From positions 8,362,609 to 8,426,608 of the forward strand of contig NZ_JAINUL010000001.1 in NCBI RefSeq assembly GCF_020639365.1: a stretch of DNA of 64,000 nt, in the 5' to 3' direction. Below are positions 63,177 through 64,000 of the stretch, in pieces. This DNA comes from Streptomyces flavotricini (GTDB lineage: Bacteria; Actinomycetota; Actinomycetes; Streptomycetales; Streptomycetaceae). Below the pieces are notes generated by a model. The model was not told where the DNA came from, searched no databases, and was given only the letters and a program-made list of their open reading frames with translations. The position numbers were made by a program, and so were the translations under genes. Each line of letters begins with the position of its first letter. The stretch's first letter is position 1.

Positions 63177-64000
63177 ATGGCAGCTGAGCTGCGGGTTTCG
63201 CGCAGCGACCCAAGGCAGTTCACGAGAGCTGCCGCGGTCGTGTCGCAGCCTCTGACGACTGCCACGTGGTGCGCGCGCCAGGGGTGGCCGGTTCACCCTC
63301 TCGCGCCGGGCCGCAAGACGCCCGTGGCCAACTGCGAGGCGTGCCGCGTCCCGGGCCACGACCGCGGCGCCTGCGACTGCCTGCGGGCGGGCCGCTGGTG
63401 CCACGGCTTCCACGCCGCGACCCTCGACTGCGAGCGGATCCGGCAGTGGTGGGGCGCCCGGCCCGATCTCGGGGTCGGCGTCGCCACCGGTCCGGCGGGC
63501 CTCGTCGTCATCGACATCGACGCGCACGCGACGGAACTCCCCGGCCGCGAACGGCTGCTGCCGGGCATCCCCATCGCCGACACCGTCGACCTGACCGGCC
63601 TGGCCAACGGCTTCCACACCCTGGGCGTGCTGGCCGCCTTACGCGGTGCCACGAGCCCGGCCGACGACGAGACGACCCTGCGCGTACGGACCCCCTCCGG
63701 GGGCCTGCACGTCTGGTACCGCAACGAGGGCGGCCTGCGCTGGCAGTGCTCCGCCGGGTCGGGCGGCGGCCGGGCCCTCGCCTGGCAGGTCGACGTACGG
63801 GCGCACGGCGGGTACATCGTGGCCCCCGGGACCGTGACCCCCGCCGGTGTCTACCGGCCGCTGGGCTCCGTACGGCATCCCGCACCGCTCCCCGGCTGGC
63901 TGGCCGGCGAACTGGAGCGCACCGGGCACCTGCCCGCCGAGGACGCACCCGGGCCCCGGCCCGTGCCGCCCCGGGCCCGGCAGGCCGTCATCGCGGCCGG
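63177..64000 (+). CDS. Second primase-polymerase (partial, runs off window)
   Basis: The frame opens MAAELRVSRSDPRQFTRAAA and stays open to the window end (274 codons seen). It shares the N-terminal zinc-like CEAC...CDC, motif I LVVIDIDAHA, SGGLHVWYR and QVDVRAHGGYIVAPG with the protein at 35521, so the two are paralogues. GGGGG is just upstream of the ATG. A helicase partner may follow outside the window. Confidence 0.88.
   Translation, partial: MAAELRVSRSDPRQFTRAAAVVSQPLTTATWCARQGWPVHPLAPGRKTPVANCEACRVPGHDRGACDCLRAGRWCHGFHAATLDCERIRQWWGARPDLGVGVATGPAGLVVIDIDAHATELPGRERLLPGIPIADTVDLTGLANGFHTLGVLAALRGATSPADDETTLRVRTPSGGLHVWYRNEGGLRWQCSAGSGGGRALAWQVDVRAHGGYIVAPGTVTPAGVYRPLGSVRHPAPLPGWLAGELERTGHLPAEDAPGPRPVPPRARQAVIAA

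Noticed and set aside
62663..63187. Plus-strand gene in the iteron region
   Set aside because: The frame consists of translated iterons (Ser/Arg-rich repeats) without a ribosome site.

Overview
The window is high-GC actinobacterial DNA, almost certainly from Streptomyces. Evidence includes Streptomyces-type gene content (popR-clpP3-clpP4, a gamma-butyrolactone-type TetR receptor, DUF6233, small membrane proteins), frequent GTG starts and tightly overlapping stop/start pairs. The left edge looks like the physical end of a linear replicon. Bases 1-300 are a run of short perfect palindromes with TGC or TTC loops, as in Streptomyces telomeres. The first gene inward is a terminal (TtrA-like) helicase, and tap and tpg, which cap linear Streptomyces ends, lie at 39.8-42.5 kb. 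An internal iteron/primase-polymerase locus and a parAB pair favour a linear plasmid, but a chromosome end carrying plasmid-like modules is not excluded.

Layout. 0-8 kb: telomere, helicase, then a minus-strand set of a RelA/SpoT-type nucleotidyltransferase, a multi-pass membrane protein and a NA37-type nucleoid-associated protein, with a divergent hypothetical gene. 7.9-13.2 kb: a five-gene Tn7/Tn5053-like transposition operon (tniA, tniB, a second TniB-like ATPase, a possible third without a P-loop, and an accessory gene). 13.3-19.5 kb: decayed sequence around popR/clpP3/clpP4 and csbD, with a 143-bp MITE inside a broken gene, a truncated HNH nuclease and other remnants. 19.6-24.7 kb: an ATP-dependent DNA ligase, a frameshifted lipoprotein gene, DUF6233, an IS3 remnant fused to a truncated gene, and a two-gene membrane operon. 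24.8-34.5 kb: chromosomal-type accessory genes (ECF sigma factor with DGPF partner, methyltransferase, MarR/MFS pair, GntR pair, GNAT), a TnpB insertion chimera and a dead two-component system.

34.8-48.1 kb looks like the maintenance core. It holds iterons and an alternating purine-pyrimidine tract, a primase-polymerase, a P4/D5-type helicase, tpg, tap, parB and parA. Twenty-one exact GTTAAC palindromes, mostly spaced 9 bp apart as GTTAACGGC units, are scattered through tap, parB and flanking genes and probably act as the centromere. A GBL receptor homologue and a cation/proton antiporter are embedded here. 48.1-58.5 kb: housekeeping-like and detoxification genes (DinB, flavoprotein, hydrolase, NmrA/AraC, DUF1772 pair, glutamate dehydrogenase, acyl-CoA synthetase, MFS exporter with its regulator). 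59.1-62.7 kb: a ribbon-helix-helix regulator, DUF4097 protein and DrrAB-like ABC exporter, preceded by a helically phased array of TGGTGCCA-like octamers. 62.7-64 kb: a second iteron array (GCGACTGA instead of GGGACTGA) with its own alternating purine-pyrimidine tract, and the start of a second primase-polymerase paralogue that runs off the window.

The most notable observations are the two parallel origin-like loci with diverged iterons, the candidate centromere written into coding sequence as Val-Asn repeats, the phased operator array, and the telomere-proximal alarmone-synthetase/membrane/NA37/helicase cluster.
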